From Cupriavidus taiwanensis (lineage in GTDB: Bacteria > Pseudomonadota > Gammaproteobacteria > Burkholderiales > Burkholderiaceae): 64,000 nt of DNA. The position numbers and the translations under genes are program-made. A model generated the notes under the pieces. It ran no database searches and was not told where the DNA came from. It saw nothing but the letters and a program-made list of their open reading frames with translations. Each line of letters opens with the position of its first letter. Position 1 is the first letter of the stretch. The DNA is taken from positions 2,240,734 through 2,304,733 of the forward strand of contig NZ_LT977070.1 in the NCBI RefSeq assembly GCF_900250075.1, read 5' to 3'. Positions 33,686 through 42,379 of this stretch are shown here, in pieces.

Positions 33686-35566
33686 TTACCGATTGCCGCC
33701 GCGGTTGCCACCACGATTGCCGCTGCCACCACGCTGCGAACGGTTGCCACCCGACTTGGCTGCCTTCGGCATCACGTTGCCATTGGCCTCGCCGCCGCGG
33801 CGGGCCTTGCCCTGCCCCTGGCCGGCCTGGCCCCTTGCACCGCCCAGCCCACCCATGCCGGCACCGCCGCCACGTCCCTGCCGCGCGCCGGCGCCGCGAC
33901 CTCCGCCGAGGTTGGCGGCGTGCGAAGTGAGCAGCGTCGGCCCGTGGCTGATATAGCCCATCGACGTCTTCATCGGATCCGGCTGGCTGCTGCGGCTGCC
34001 GCCGCCACCGCCGCGAGGACCGCTCTGCTCGAAGCGCGGCAGGCCGTCCATGCCGGTATGCATGGGCATGCCGGCAATCGCCGCCTCGGTGCGCTGCTTG
34101 CGCCCGCCCACCTTGGTGGCGCCCTTCGGCGCCTGCTCGCCCTTGCCGGGCACCTTCAGGCCGACGCTGGTCATCAGCGCCTTGACGTCATTCGGCTCGA
34201 CTTCCTGCCAGCGACCGCGCTTGAGGCCGCGCGGCAGCAGGAACTGGCCATAGCGGGTGCGGATCAGGCGCGACACGGTCAGGCCGACCGCCTCGAACAT
34301 GCGGCGCACTTCACGGTTGCGGCCTTCGGTCAGGGCCACGTGGTACCAATGGTTGGCGCCTTCGCCGCCACCGTCGGCAATGCGCAGGAAGTTGGCCTCG
34401 CCGTCATCCAGCTTGATGCCGTGCAGCAGGCGCTGGCGGTCGGCTTCGGCCAGCTCGCCCAGCGTGCGCACCGCGTATTCGCGCTCGACGCCGTAGCGGG
34501 GATGCATGAACCGGTTGGCGATGTCGCCCGAGGTGGTGAAGATCAGCAGGCCTTCGGTGTTGAAGTCAAGGCGGCCGACCGCGACCCACTTGCCGGTCTT
34601 GATGCGCGGCAGGTTATCGAACACGGTCGGACGGCCTTCCGGATCGGACTGGCTGACGATCTCGCCGGCAGGCTTGTGATACAGCAGCACGCGCGGCGGC
34701 TTGGTCGACACCTTGCGGTGGATCAGCTTGCCGTTCACGCGGACCTGGTCGGCCGGCAGGATGCGCTGGCCGATATGGGCGGGCAACCCGTTGACCGAGA
34801 CGCGGCCCTGCAGGATCAGCTCTTCCATCTCGCGGCGCGAGCCCAGGCCGCCCTCGGCCAGCACCTTGTGCAGCTTGGGGGCGTCGTCTTCGGCGGACAG
34901 CTCGCGCACCGGCTTGGCCTTGGTGCGCGGGATGACGGTGTCTTCGCTGTCGTACTGCTCGGAAATGACGAAGCGGAACAGGTCTTCGCTGCTCGCCGCG
35001 GCCTTGTCGCCACCGCCCTGGCCCTTGCGCGCGGCCTGCGGCTTGCCGCCATCCTTGCGCCGGCCCTGCTGGCGCGCGCCGGCGCCCTGGGAGTCGCCGG
35101 TCGGCGCGGGCTTGCCGCCGCGCGGTCCCTGCTTGCGCTTGCGGGCCGGCTGCTCCGGCTTGTCGGCGCCTTCGGCGCGGGCCGCGCGGTCGATCTTGTC
35201 TGCCTTGGTGCCGCCCTGACTGCCCTGCCCACCCTGCCCGCCTTCGCCCTGGCCCGTCTTGCGCTTGCCGCGGCCGCGCTGACCGCCGCGCCCGGCACCG
35301 GCGGCGCCCGCGCTGGCGGGGGCACCCGCCTCGCCGGCATCGCCCTGGCCGGCCGCGCCGGCGCCTTCGGCGCCCTCGGCGCGATCCTGCGCCGCCTGGC
35401 GGCGGGATGCCACCAGGTTCCTCAGACCGCGGCGCAGCCCCTTGCGACGGGGCGCGGCGTCGCTGCCCGTTCCGGGTTCTGCGGCGCCGGTGTCGGCGGA
35501 TGCGCCCGCATGGCGGGCGTCTTGCTCAACGGAATCAGACAAGATATTCACTATCGGATGTTGCAT
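33686..35566 (-). CDS. rluB: 23S rRNA pseudouridine synthase RluB-like, with long disordered extensions
   Basis: Modifies uridine 2605 of 23S rRNA in the RsuA/RluB family. The enzyme core (about residues 230-470) has an S4 RNA-binding domain ([24 protein letters not shown]) and the catalytic motif [14 protein letters not shown] with the nucleophilic Asp near residue 332, then [14 protein letters not shown]. At 626 residues it is twice the E. coli protein (291). Residues 1-225 are Ala/Gly/Arg/Lys-rich and the C-terminus ends in RGGGxGxRGG-type repeats. Such extensions are seen in betaproteobacteria and probably bind RNA. Five bases follow scpB. Confidence 0.92.
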   Translation of the reverse strand: MQHPIVNILSDSVEQDARHAGASADTGAAEPGTGSDAAPRRKGLRRGLRNLVASRRQAAQDRAEGAEGAGAAGQGDAGEAGAPASAGAAGAGRGGQRGRGKRKTGQGEGGQGGQGSQGGTKADKIDRAARAEGADKPEQPARKRKQGPRGGKPAPTGDSQGAGARQQGRRKDGGKPQAARKGQGGGDKAAASSEDLFRFVISEQYDSEDTVIPRTKAKPVRELSAEDDAPKLHKVLAEGGLGSRREMEELILQGRVSVNGLPAHIGQRILPADQVRVNGKLIHRKVSTKPPRVLLYHKPAGEIVSQSDPEGRPTVFDNLPRIKTGKWVAVGRLDFNTEGLLIFTTSGDIANRFMHPRYGVEREYAVRTLGELAEADRQRLLHGIKLDDGEANFLRIADGGGEGANHWYHVALTEGRNREVRRMFEAVGLTVSRLIRTRYGQFLLPRGLKRGRWQEVEPNDVKALMTSVGLKVPGKGEQAPKGATKVGGRKQRTEAAIAGMPMHTGMDGLPRFEQSGPRGGGGGSRSSQPDPMKTSMGYISHGPTLLTSHAANLGGGRGAGARQGRGGGAGMGGLGGARGQAGQGQGKARRGGEANGNVMPKAAKSGGNRSQRGGSGNRGGNRGGNR

Positions 35567-35571
35567 GTTGT

Positions 35572-36393
35572 TCAGTTCGGCACGCGCTCGTCGTGCTCGC
35601 TCGGGTGCGGCGGGGTGCCGTCGTCCGGCAGCTGTTCCCGCGCCCCGTCCGGAGAAGTTGCGCCCGGTTCGGCGGCATCGCCCGAACCCGCCTCAACCAC
35701 CGTCTCGGCGGCCGGCTGCGCGTCAAAGCCATCGACGCCGTCTTCGGGCGCGGCGGTTTCGCTTTCAGGCGCGTGCGCCGGCTCAGCAAAGGCTTCCTCG
35801 TCGGCGCTGGCCGGCTTGTTCGCCGCCAGGTCTTCGAAGTTGATCGCCTGCTGCTCCAGCAAGGCGGCCTGCGCCTGCGCCTGGGCGTCTTCCAGCGGCG
35901 GCAGCTCGTCCAGCGTGCGCAGCCCGAGGTCGTCCAGGAATGCCTTGGTGGTGGCATACAGCGCCGGGCGACCCGGCACGTCGCGATGGCCGATGACCTC
36001 GATCCAGCTGCGGTCCTCAAGCTTCTTGATCACTTCCGTGCTGACCGTCACGCCGCGGATTTCCTCGATATCGCCACGGGTCACCGGCTGGCGGTAGGCG
36101 ATGATCGCCAGGGTCTCCATCACCGCACGCGAGTATTTTGGCGGTTTTTCCGGATTCAGGCGGTCGAGGTATTCCCGCATTTCGGGCCGGCTCTGGAACC
36201 GCCAGCCGCTTGCCAGCGCCACCAGCTCCACGCCGCGCGGGCGCCAGTCCTGGCGCAGTTCGTCCAGCAGCACGCGGATGGTGTCTGCGCCGACGTCATC
36301 GTCGAACAGGCGGCGCAGATCGTTGACGCGCAACGGTTCCTGCGCGCAGATCAGCGCCGTCTCGAGGACGATCTTCGCCTCTTGGGTATTCAT
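35572..36393 (-). CDS. scpB: Segregation and condensation protein B
   Basis: Kleisin-associated winged-helix protein of the SMC-ScpAB chromosome condensation complex. It has 273 residues. The core (about residues 1-180) contains [20 protein letters not shown] at the start, [32 protein letters not shown] and [19 protein letters not shown] long acidic low-complexity tail (about residues 190-273, Glu/Ala/Pro/Asp-rich) follows, longer than in many species. No ribosome site is seen before the ATG, which overlaps by four bases (ATGA) the end of an uncertain upstream frame. scpA is not in the window. Confidence 0.95.
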   Translation of the reverse strand: MNTQEAKIVLETALICAQEPLRVNDLRRLFDDDVGADTIRVLLDELRQDWRPRGVELVALASGWRFQSRPEMREYLDRLNPEKPPKYSRAVMETLAIIAYRQPVTRGDIEEIRGVTVSTEVIKKLEDRSWIEVIGHRDVPGRPALYATTKAFLDDLGLRTLDELPPLEDAQAQAQAALLEQQAINFEDLAANKPASADEEAFAEPAHAPESETAAPEDGVDGFDAQPAAETVVEAGSGDAAEPGATSPDGAREQLPDDGTPPHPSEHDERVPN

Positions 36394-36980
36394 GTTGATG
36401 GTGTGCAGCCTGTCTTTGCACCTGCTCCCGGACGGATCCGGGGCACCGGAGATTTTGGATACAGCGGTGCCAAAGCCACCGCCATCTCATTGCGCAGCGA
36501 GCCGGATACCTGCCGTACCCAGGCCGTGCACTTCCCTTTCTTTGCATCGAGTTGCCGGGGCTTCCGGCAGGAGATCGTCCGCATGCCGTCATAGATCGGC
36601 CAGCGAACCTCTTGCGTCGCTCGTCCGCACAAACGGACATCGCGGTCGGCGAACTGAACGCCTCGGACGCAAGAAAATACGGGTATCGGGAGCAAGGCCG
36701 GCATCTACCACGCCGCAGCGCCAACCGGACTTTTGAACCAGATCTTTTGAACCGGATGGACCGCGGGGACTGGCGCTCATCGAAAGCCTTCCGCTTTCCC
36801 GCGTCCCGAGCGCGCCTTCGGATAGGAAGACCGCCAGGCGCTGATCGCCGCTGCTTACCGCAGCCTGTCTGACTCCGCGCGATACCGCAATGCTGGCGAT
36901 TGTATGGCATTCCCGGCTCCGCCTGCAACCATCATCCTGCTTGCGCGGGGTGCCGGCGCCGCAGGATGCCGCATGGGGCA
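36394..36980. other. Intergenic region upstream of scpB with one doubtful frame
   Basis: 587 bases without a confident gene. A minus-strand frame of 104 codons (36390-36704) ends in an ATGA overlap with scpB. Its middle (RWPIYDGMRTISCRKPRQL) looks moderately protein-like, but its codon use is less GC-biased than its neighbours and it has no good ribosome site. No terminator or repeat was found. Confidence 0.4.
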
Positions 36981-37739
36981 TCAAAACACCAGGCAAAAGC
37001 CCTGTTCCGCCAGCGAATGTGGCAGCAGCACCGCTCGCGCGACGCCAAGACATCCGAACGCCATCACGGCGAGGCCCGCGCCCAGGCGTACCACCGGGCG
37101 CCGCGACCACAGCCTCAGATAGCCAGAAAGCCCGGAAAGCACCAGCAGGTTCGGCAGCGTACCCAGTCCGAACACGCCCATCACCAGCGCGCCCGAGCCG
37201 GCATTCCCTGCCAGCAGCGCCAGCGTCAGCGCACCGTAGACCATGCCGCACGGTACCAGCCCCCAGGCCAGGCCCACGCCATAACGCCGGGCCAGCCCGC
37301 CGCGCGTCCGCACGAAGGCCGGCAACGCGCCGGCAAGACCGCCGAGCCGGCCGGCCACCGCCGGGCCGGCTCGCGCCGCCAGCCGCTCCAGCCAGTTCAC
37401 GGTAAAGGTACTGCCGCGCAGCAGGCGCCATCCCGACCACAGCAGCATCAGGCTGCCGGCGCCGAACAGCCACCGCTGCACTGGCAGGTAGTCCTGCTTC
37501 CAGGCGGTGGCACCGGCGGCACCCAGCGCGGCACCGAGCAGCATATAGGTGGTAATCCTGCCAAAGTGCATCAACAATAACTCGCCGAGCCATGCAGTGC
37601 GGCTGCGCACCAGGGTGACCGGCGCTGCCTTGCCGCGCCGCTGCTCCACGGCCAGCGCCACGCCGCCGCACATGGCGGCGCAGTGCACGCCGCCCAGCAG
37701 AGCGAGCAGGAAAACGCTGATCAATACTCCAAATGTCAA
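36981..37739 (-). CDS. TauE/UreH-like integral membrane protein (cytochrome oxidase biogenesis type)
   Basis: A 252-residue membrane protein with six or more hydrophobic helices. It begins MTFGVLISVFLLALLGGVHC and has the motif GGVHCAAMCGGVALAV, typical of the UreH/DsbD-like family found beside cbb3 oxidase genes; a later motif WGLVPCGMVYGAL repeats the Pro-Cys-Gly pattern of such transporters. In related genomes this family is linked to copper or haem delivery for oxidase maturation; sulfite export is another label. Its role here is inferred from its location next to fnr and the cco genes. Divergent from fnr. Confidence 0.85.
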   Translation of the reverse strand: MTFGVLISVFLLALLGGVHCAAMCGGVALAVEQRRGKAAPVTLVRSRTAWLGELLLMHFGRITTYMLLGAALGAAGATAWKQDYLPVQRWLFGAGSLMLLWSGWRLLRGSTFTVNWLERLAARAGPAVAGRLGGLAGALPAFVRTRGGLARRYGVGLAWGLVPCGMVYGALTLALLAGNAGSGALVMGVFGLGTLPNLLVLSGLSGYLRLWSRRPVVRLGAGLAVMAFGCLGVARAVLLPHSLAEQGFCLVF

Positions 37740-37774
37740 TTCTGTCTCCCTGCCGGATCACATCGCACGGTAAA

Positions 37775-38542
37775 ATGCCCATATCGTGCCCCGCTGCCAT
37801 TTCTAGCAGGTTCCAATTGCTCACTTCCATCCCCATTACCGAGATGTCGCCCCGCTGCTCCACCTGTGCGATGGGACAGCTGTGCCTCCCGGTTGGCATG
37901 TCGCAGCAAGACCTTGCCAAGATCGACACGCTGGTGCAGGAACGCATCCGCGTGCACAAGGGGGAAACCCTTTACCGCATGGGTGACCCGCTCACCGCGG
38001 TCTACGCCATCCGCTTCGGTACGCTCAAGACGCATGTCACCACCGAAGACGGACGCTCGCAGATTACCGGGTTCCACCTGCCCGGTGAAATCGTCGGCCT
38101 CGACGGCCTGGGCGAGATGCAGCATGCGTCCGATGCGACCGCACTCGAAGATACCGAGGTATGCGTGGTCCGCATGAACGATCTGCAGACGCTGTCCGCC
38201 GACCTGCCTTCGCTGCAACAGCAGTTCCTGCGCCTGATGGGCAAGGAAATCACGCACGACCAGCTGATGCTGGTCACGCTCGGCTCGATGCGCGCCGAGG
38301 AACGCCTCGCCGCCTTCCTGATCAACCTGTCGGAACGGCTGTCGGCGCGCGGTTATTCGGCGTCCGAGTTCGTGATGCGCATGAGCCGCGAAGAGATCGG
38401 CAGCTACCTCGGGCTGAAACTCGAGACCGTGAGTCGCCTGTTCTCGCGCTTTGCCGAGGCCGGGCTGATCCAGATCCGCCAGCGGCATGTCAAGCTGATC
38501 GACATCGACGGCATCAAGCAACTCTACAGCCGTAGCTGCTGA
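37775..38542 (+). CDS. fnr: FNR-type oxygen-sensing transcriptional regulator
   Basis: CRP-family activator with an oxygen-labile [4Fe-4S] cluster. Cys28, Cys31 and Cys37 in CSTCAMGQLC and Cys130 in DTEVCVV match the four cluster ligands of E. coli FNR. The C-terminal helix-turn-helix SREEIGSYLGLKLETVSRLF has the ETxSR recognition residues for TTGAT-N4-ATCAA sites. Predicted 255 residues from ATG 37775; a TTG at 37817 with AGCAGG upstream or ATG 37733 are alternatives. The cco operon and ccoI just downstream carry perfect FNR boxes, consistent with direct control. Confidence 0.93.
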   Translation: MPISCPAAISSRFQLLTSIPITEMSPRCSTCAMGQLCLPVGMSQQDLAKIDTLVQERIRVHKGETLYRMGDPLTAVYAIRFGTLKTHVTTEDGRSQITGFHLPGEIVGLDGLGEMQHASDATALEDTEVCVVRMNDLQTLSADLPSLQQQFLRLMGKEITHDQLMLVTLGSMRAEERLAAFLINLSERLSARGYSASEFVMRMSREEIGSYLGLKLETVSRLFSRFAEAGLIQIRQRHVKLIDIDGIKQLYSRSC

Positions 38543-38596
38543 GCCACCGCGGCGTTGCCGCGCCGCCTCCGGCGCCGGCAACGCGATAGCACTTCC

Positions 38597-38842
38597 CTAT
38601 TCCAGTTCGTCCGTATCCGCCAGCCGCGTCGGCATGGTGTACAGCGTCAGCCCGCTGGACAACGCGCAGAACACCCACGCCAGCAGGAAGCCGACGGTAT
38701 AGACCGACTCGCGCGACGATTCGATCGGATGGCCGAAGAATTTGAGGTCGCCCGGATCGACGACGGAAAAAACCGTCGCCGTCGCCAGGCCCGCCATCAG
38801 GAAGCCCGGCCACAGCACCCACATCAGCCAGCGCAACCTCAT
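38597..38842 (-). CDS. Small two-helix membrane protein in the cco cluster
   Basis: An 81-residue protein with two predicted membrane helices, MRLRWLMWVLWPGFLMAGLA at the start and VYTVGFLLAWVFCALSSGLT near residues 48-67, joined by a loop FSVVDPGDLKFFGHPIE. The end is polar. The start at 38842 overlaps the stop of the FixH-like gene by four bases. Last gene of the minus-strand ccoNOQP-ccoG group. Small proteins of this type accompany cco genes in related genera, but I cannot assign a function. Confidence 0.75.
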   Translation of the reverse strand: MRLRWLMWVLWPGFLMAGLATATVFSVVDPGDLKFFGHPIESSRESVYTVGFLLAWVFCALSSGLTLYTMPTRLADTDELE

Positions 38843-39048
38843 GGCTGCCTCGCTGCCGCGGACTTGGGCGCCACCGCTTCCACCTTCTCGACCACCAGGC
38901 CATGCCGCGCCACGCCCTGCACCGGCAGGTCGGGGTGTGCCGACGCCAGCCAGATCGTCACGCCGCACGCCACCATGGCCACCAGCGGACCGGCCATCAG
39001 CAGCCATGGCCACGGTTCCTTCCACCACGGATTGCCTTGCTGACTCAT
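38839..39048 (-). CDS. Short FixH/CcoH-like membrane protein
   Basis: A 69-residue protein starting MSQQGNPWWKEPWPWLLMAG; the NPWWKEPWPWLLMAGP segment is the FixH hallmark. One membrane helix (about residues 14-34) follows. Typical FixH/CcoH proteins have a longer periplasmic domain of 100 or more residues, of which only about 35 residues remain (HPDLPVQGVARHGLVVEKVEAV). FixH helps assemble cbb3 oxidase in rhizobia. It lies 43 bases after ccoG. Either a naturally short subfamily or a truncated copy. Confidence 0.75.
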   Translation of the reverse strand: MSQQGNPWWKEPWPWLLMAGPLVAMVACGVTIWLASAHPDLPVQGVARHGLVVEKVEAVAPKSAAARQP

Positions 39049-39091
39049 CTTGCCCCCTTCGTCCTGGCGACTACGTGTGAGTCGCCTAGCT

Positions 39092-40564
39092 TCACAAATC
39101 GCGCGGCACGATAAAACTGGTGGATTGCCGGATTTCAGCATGCCCCTGCTCCGTGCCTTCGCTCGTTACCGTTACGTTGATCTTGTGCGTGCCTTGCCTG
39201 GCGGCCTCTATCGGCACGCGGATGCGGATCGGCAGCAGCCGGTTGGAGGTTGGCGCCAGCGATTCGGCCTGCTTGTCGTATTCGACCGTCAGGTCCTTCA
39301 GTTCATCGCTGTCGGCACGCACGCGGATCTGCATCGGCGCCTCGGTGGTGTTGATCAGTTGCAGCCGATAGACGTTCTCGATCCAGCGCCCTTCCACCTC
39401 CCGGCCCAGCGCACCGCGATCGCGGATGATGTCGACCTTCAGCGGCGTGCGCAGCATGATCGACGCCATGAACCCCGCCAGCAGCGCCACCCAGATCACC
39501 GAGTAGATGATGACGCGCGGACGCAGCAGGCGCTTGCGCGATGCCGCAGCGGACAGGCCCTTGCGCATTGCGTTTTCCGAGGTGTACCGGATCAGCCCGC
39601 GCGGGTAGTCCATCTTGTCCATGACCTGGTTGCAGGCGTCGATGCAGGCGCCGCAGCCAATGCACTCGTACTGCAGGCCATCGCGGATGTCGATGCCGGT
39701 CGGGCACACCTGCACACAGATGCTGCAGTTGACGCAATCGCCAAGCCCGGCCTGGTGATGGTCCGTCTTGCGCGAGCGGCTGCCGCGCGGCTCGCCGCGG
39801 CCGACGTCATAGGTCACGACAAAGGTGTCGCGGTCCACCATCACGCTCTGGAAACGCGCGTAGGGGCACATGTACTTGCATACTTGCTCGCGCATGAAGC
39901 CTGCGTTGCCCCACGTGGCGAACGCGTAGAACAGCATCCAGAATGCCTGCCAGGGGCCCAGCGTCAGCGCCAGTACCTCGCCGCCCAGTTCGCGGATCGG
40001 CGCAAAGTAGCCGATGAACGTGAAACCGGTCCACAGTGCGATCAGCACCCACAGGAAATGCTTGGTTGCCTTGATGCGGAACTTGCGCAGGCTCCACGGG
40101 TCCCCGTCGAGGCGGATGCGGGCGATGCGGTCGCCTTCGACCCGCCGCTCGATCCACATGAAGATCTCGGTGTAGACCGTTTGCGGGCACGCGTAGCCGC
40201 AGAACAGCCGTCCCGCGATCGCCGTGAACAGGAACAGCGCCAGCGCGGAGATGACCAGCAGCACCGCCAGGTAGATCACGTCCTGCGGCCACAGCACCAG
40301 CCCGAAGATATAGAACTTGCGCTCGCCAAGGTCAAACAGCACGGCCTGGCGTCCGTTCCATTGGAGCCAGGGCGTGCCGTAGTAGATCAGCTGGGTCAGG
40401 ATCACCAGCCAGACCCGCCAGCTGGAGAACGCGCCCTTCACCGAACGCGGATAGATTTTGCGGCGGACCTCGTAAAGGGTTTCTTCCGAGGTCTCGCCCG
40501 GCGCAGCGGCCGACCGTTGCAGGTCGGCCGCCCGGGCCACTTCTTCGGTCCCGGGCGCATTCAT
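39092..40564 (-). CDS. ccoG: Cytochrome c oxidase accessory protein CcoG (FixG)
   Basis: Membrane iron-sulfur protein of 490 residues that takes part in copper reduction and assembly of cbb3 oxidase. Several N-terminal membrane helices surround CGYACPQTVYTEIFMW. A soluble part holds two [4Fe-4S] ferredoxin motifs, CVNCSICVQVCPTGIDI and CIGCGACIDACN, and the C-terminal IG-like domain (QLINTTEAPMQIRVRAD) is present. Length agrees with FixG. It follows ccoP by 49 bases on the same strand. Confidence 0.96.
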   Translation of the reverse strand: MNAPGTEEVARAADLQRSAAAPGETSEETLYEVRRKIYPRSVKGAFSSWRVWLVILTQLIYYGTPWLQWNGRQAVLFDLGERKFYIFGLVLWPQDVIYLAVLLVISALALFLFTAIAGRLFCGYACPQTVYTEIFMWIERRVEGDRIARIRLDGDPWSLRKFRIKATKHFLWVLIALWTGFTFIGYFAPIRELGGEVLALTLGPWQAFWMLFYAFATWGNAGFMREQVCKYMCPYARFQSVMVDRDTFVVTYDVGRGEPRGSRSRKTDHHQAGLGDCVNCSICVQVCPTGIDIRDGLQYECIGCGACIDACNQVMDKMDYPRGLIRYTSENAMRKGLSAAASRKRLLRPRVIIYSVIWVALLAGFMASIMLRTPLKVDIIRDRGALGREVEGRWIENVYRLQLINTTEAPMQIRVRADSDELKDLTVEYDKQAESLAPTSNRLLPIRIRVPIEAARQGTHKINVTVTSEGTEQGHAEIRQSTSFIVPRDL

Positions 40565-40613
40565 GGGCGAGTTCTCCCGCGAGCCTCGAGCGCTCGCTCA
40601 CATGAGTCGTCGA

Positions 40614-41531
40614 TCATTGCCCGGCTCCGCCTCCCGTATTGGACAACCCCCACACATAGGCCGTCAGCATGCGGATGCGTTCGGGCGTCAGGATTTCCTC
40701 ATGTGCCGGCATATGGTTGTTGTGGCCCTTCAGGATGGCCTCGACGATGCTGGCTTCCGAGCTGCCATAGAGCCAGACATTGTCCGACAGGTTCGGCGCA
40801 CCGAGGGCCTGGTTGCCCTTGCCGCCGGCGCCGTGACAGGCCACGCAGGTGGTCTTGAACGCGCCTTCGCCGCGCGACACGCGGATCGGATCCGACGACA
40901 GCCCGGACAGCGAACGCACGTACTGCGCCACGTCGCCCGCCTGCTTGGCATCGATGACAGCGCCAAACGGCGGCATCACGCCATTGCGGCCCTTGGCGAT
41001 GGTCTGGCTGATGGTCTCGGGCTCGCCGCCGTACAGCCAGTCGTTGTCGGTCAGGTTGGGGAAGCCCCGGCTGCCGCGCGCATCGGAGCCATGGCACTGC
41101 GCGCAGTAGTTCAGGAACAGGCGCTGGCCGATCTCGCGTGCCTGCGGGTCCGCCGCCACCTGCTTGACGTCCATCTTCAGGTACTTGCCGTAGATCTCGT
41201 TCTGCATGCGTTCCTGCGCCGCGCGGTGCGCGGCCAGTTCGCCCTGCGTGGAGAACTTCAGCACGCCGGCGTACGAGCCCAGGCCCGGATACAGCACAAG
41301 GTAGGCCAGGCCGAAGATGCAGGCCAGCAGGAACATCCACATCCACCAGCGCGGCAGCGGGTTGTTCAGTTCACGCAGGTCGCCATCCCAGACATGGCCG
41401 GTATCTTCCGTGCCGCCTGGGGTCTTGGTGATCTTGCGTTGGGAGAACAGCAGCCATACGCACCAGACGATGCCGATGAGCGCGATGGCGGCAATGTAGT
41501 AACTCCAGAAATCGGAAATGAAATCGCTCAT
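40614..41531 (-). CDS. ccoP: cbb3-type cytochrome c oxidase subunit III (CcoP)
   Basis: Dihaem c-type cytochrome subunit (305 residues) that passes electrons to CcoO/CcoN. The N-terminus has two membrane helices (AAIALIGIVWCVWLLF and WWMWMFLLACIFGLAYLVLY), then a periplasmic part with two c-haem sites, CAQCH near residue 143 and CVACH near residue 228, with methionine-ligand segments (NGVMPPFGA and HMPAHEE). The N-terminal 66 residues contain the family motif GHVWDGDLRELNNPLPRWW. It starts two bases after the ccoQ stop. Confidence 0.97.
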   Translation of the reverse strand: MSDFISDFWSYYIAAIALIGIVWCVWLLFSQRKITKTPGGTEDTGHVWDGDLRELNNPLPRWWMWMFLLACIFGLAYLVLYPGLGSYAGVLKFSTQGELAAHRAAQERMQNEIYGKYLKMDVKQVAADPQAREIGQRLFLNYCAQCHGSDARGSRGFPNLTDNDWLYGGEPETISQTIAKGRNGVMPPFGAVIDAKQAGDVAQYVRSLSGLSSDPIRVSRGEGAFKTTCVACHGAGGKGNQALGAPNLSDNVWLYGSSEASIVEAILKGHNNHMPAHEEILTPERIRMLTAYVWGLSNTGGGAGQ

Positions 41532-41533
41532 GG

Positions 41534-41698
41534 CTAGGTGTTCCGGCTCGATGTTGTCGTAGTTTCGTCAGGCAGCGCGAACGGCAGCATGGCGGATTCG
41601 CGGTTGGCGGCCTGGCGGCCGGCGGACCAGGCCCACCAGCAGATGCCGAGGAAAACGACCATGGACACGACGGTCGCGATGGCGGTGATCATGGCCAT
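41534..41698 (-). CDS. ccoQ: cbb3-type cytochrome c oxidase subunit IV (CcoQ/FixQ)
   Basis: A 54-residue membrane protein read from ATG 41698, three bases after ccoO and two bases before ccoP. The sequence is MAMITAIATVVSMVVFLGIC, then WWAWSAGRQAANRESAMLPF and a polar end (TTTTSSRNT). One membrane helix followed by a WxWSxGR pattern and the conserved ESAMLPF-type segment is the CcoQ signature. CcoQ stabilises the oxidase. Position and length are exactly right for the operon. Confidence 0.92.
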   Translation of the reverse strand: MAMITAIATVVSMVVFLGICWWAWSAGRQAANRESAMLPFALPDETTTTSSRNT

Positions 41699-41701
41699 GG
41701 C

Positions 41702-42361
41702 TTACTCCTTCGGTGCCGCGGCGGCGGCATCGACGCGCACATTGCGACGGTTGGTGCCGAGGCCCTGCAGGTAGGCAACCAGCGCGTCTTCCTCGGTCTT
41801 GCCTTTCAGCTCTTCCGGCGCCTTTGCGATGTCGGCGTCGGTGTACGGCACGCCCAGCTTGACCAGCGCGCGCATGCGCGCCTGGATATCGTTGGTGGGC
41901 AGCTCGGCCTTCTCCAGCCACGGGTACGACGGCATCACGGATTCCGGCACCACGTCGCGCGGGTTGCGCAGGTGGATGCGCTGCCAGTCGTCGGAGTAGC
42001 GTCCGCCCACGCGCGCCAGATCGGGGCCGGTACGCTTGGAGCCCCACAGGAACGGATGGTCGTAGACCGATTCACCGGCGGTGGAGTAATGGCCGTAGCG
42101 CTCGGTCTCGGCCTGCAGCGTGCGCACCTGCTGCGAGTGGCAGCCGACGCAGCCTTCGCGGATATAGATATCGCGCCCCATCAGCCGCAGCGGCGAATAC
42201 GGCGTGATGCCCGGATCCGGCTCGGTGGTGGAGTGCTGGAAGAACAGCGGCACGATCTGGACCAGACCCGCGATGCTGACCACGAGGATCGTGCAGATGA
42301 TCAGCCAGCCGATGTTCTTCTCCAGCGTTTCGTGGGAAAAGAAGCGTTGTTTGTCGGACAT
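41702..42361 (-). CDS. ccoO: cbb3-type cytochrome c oxidase subunit II (CcoO)
   Basis: Monohaem cytochrome c subunit (219 residues). One N-terminal membrane helix ([20 protein letters not shown]) precedes a periplasmic domain with haem site [10 protein letters not shown] near residue 71 and family segments [28 protein letters not shown]. The methionine ligand is probably in [10 protein letters not shown]. It follows ccoN by 18 bases and starts the tightly packed ccoOQP set. Confidence 0.97.
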   Translation of the reverse strand: MSDKQRFFSHETLEKNIGWLIICTILVVSIAGLVQIVPLFFQHSTTEPDPGITPYSPLRLMGRDIYIREGCVGCHSQQVRTLQAETERYGHYSTAGESVYDHPFLWGSKRTGPDLARVGGRYSDDWQRIHLRNPRDVVPESVMPSYPWLEKAELPTNDIQARMRALVKLGVPYTDADIAKAPEELKGKTEEDALVAYLQGLGTNRRNVRVDAAAAAPKE

Positions 42362-42379
42362 CTTTCTATCCTGGATTGA

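Noticed and set aside
38839..39141. A longer start (39141) for the FixH-like protein
   Set aside because: It would overlap the end of ccoG, and the extra residues lack FixH similarity; ATG 39048 gives the hallmark sequence directly after the start.
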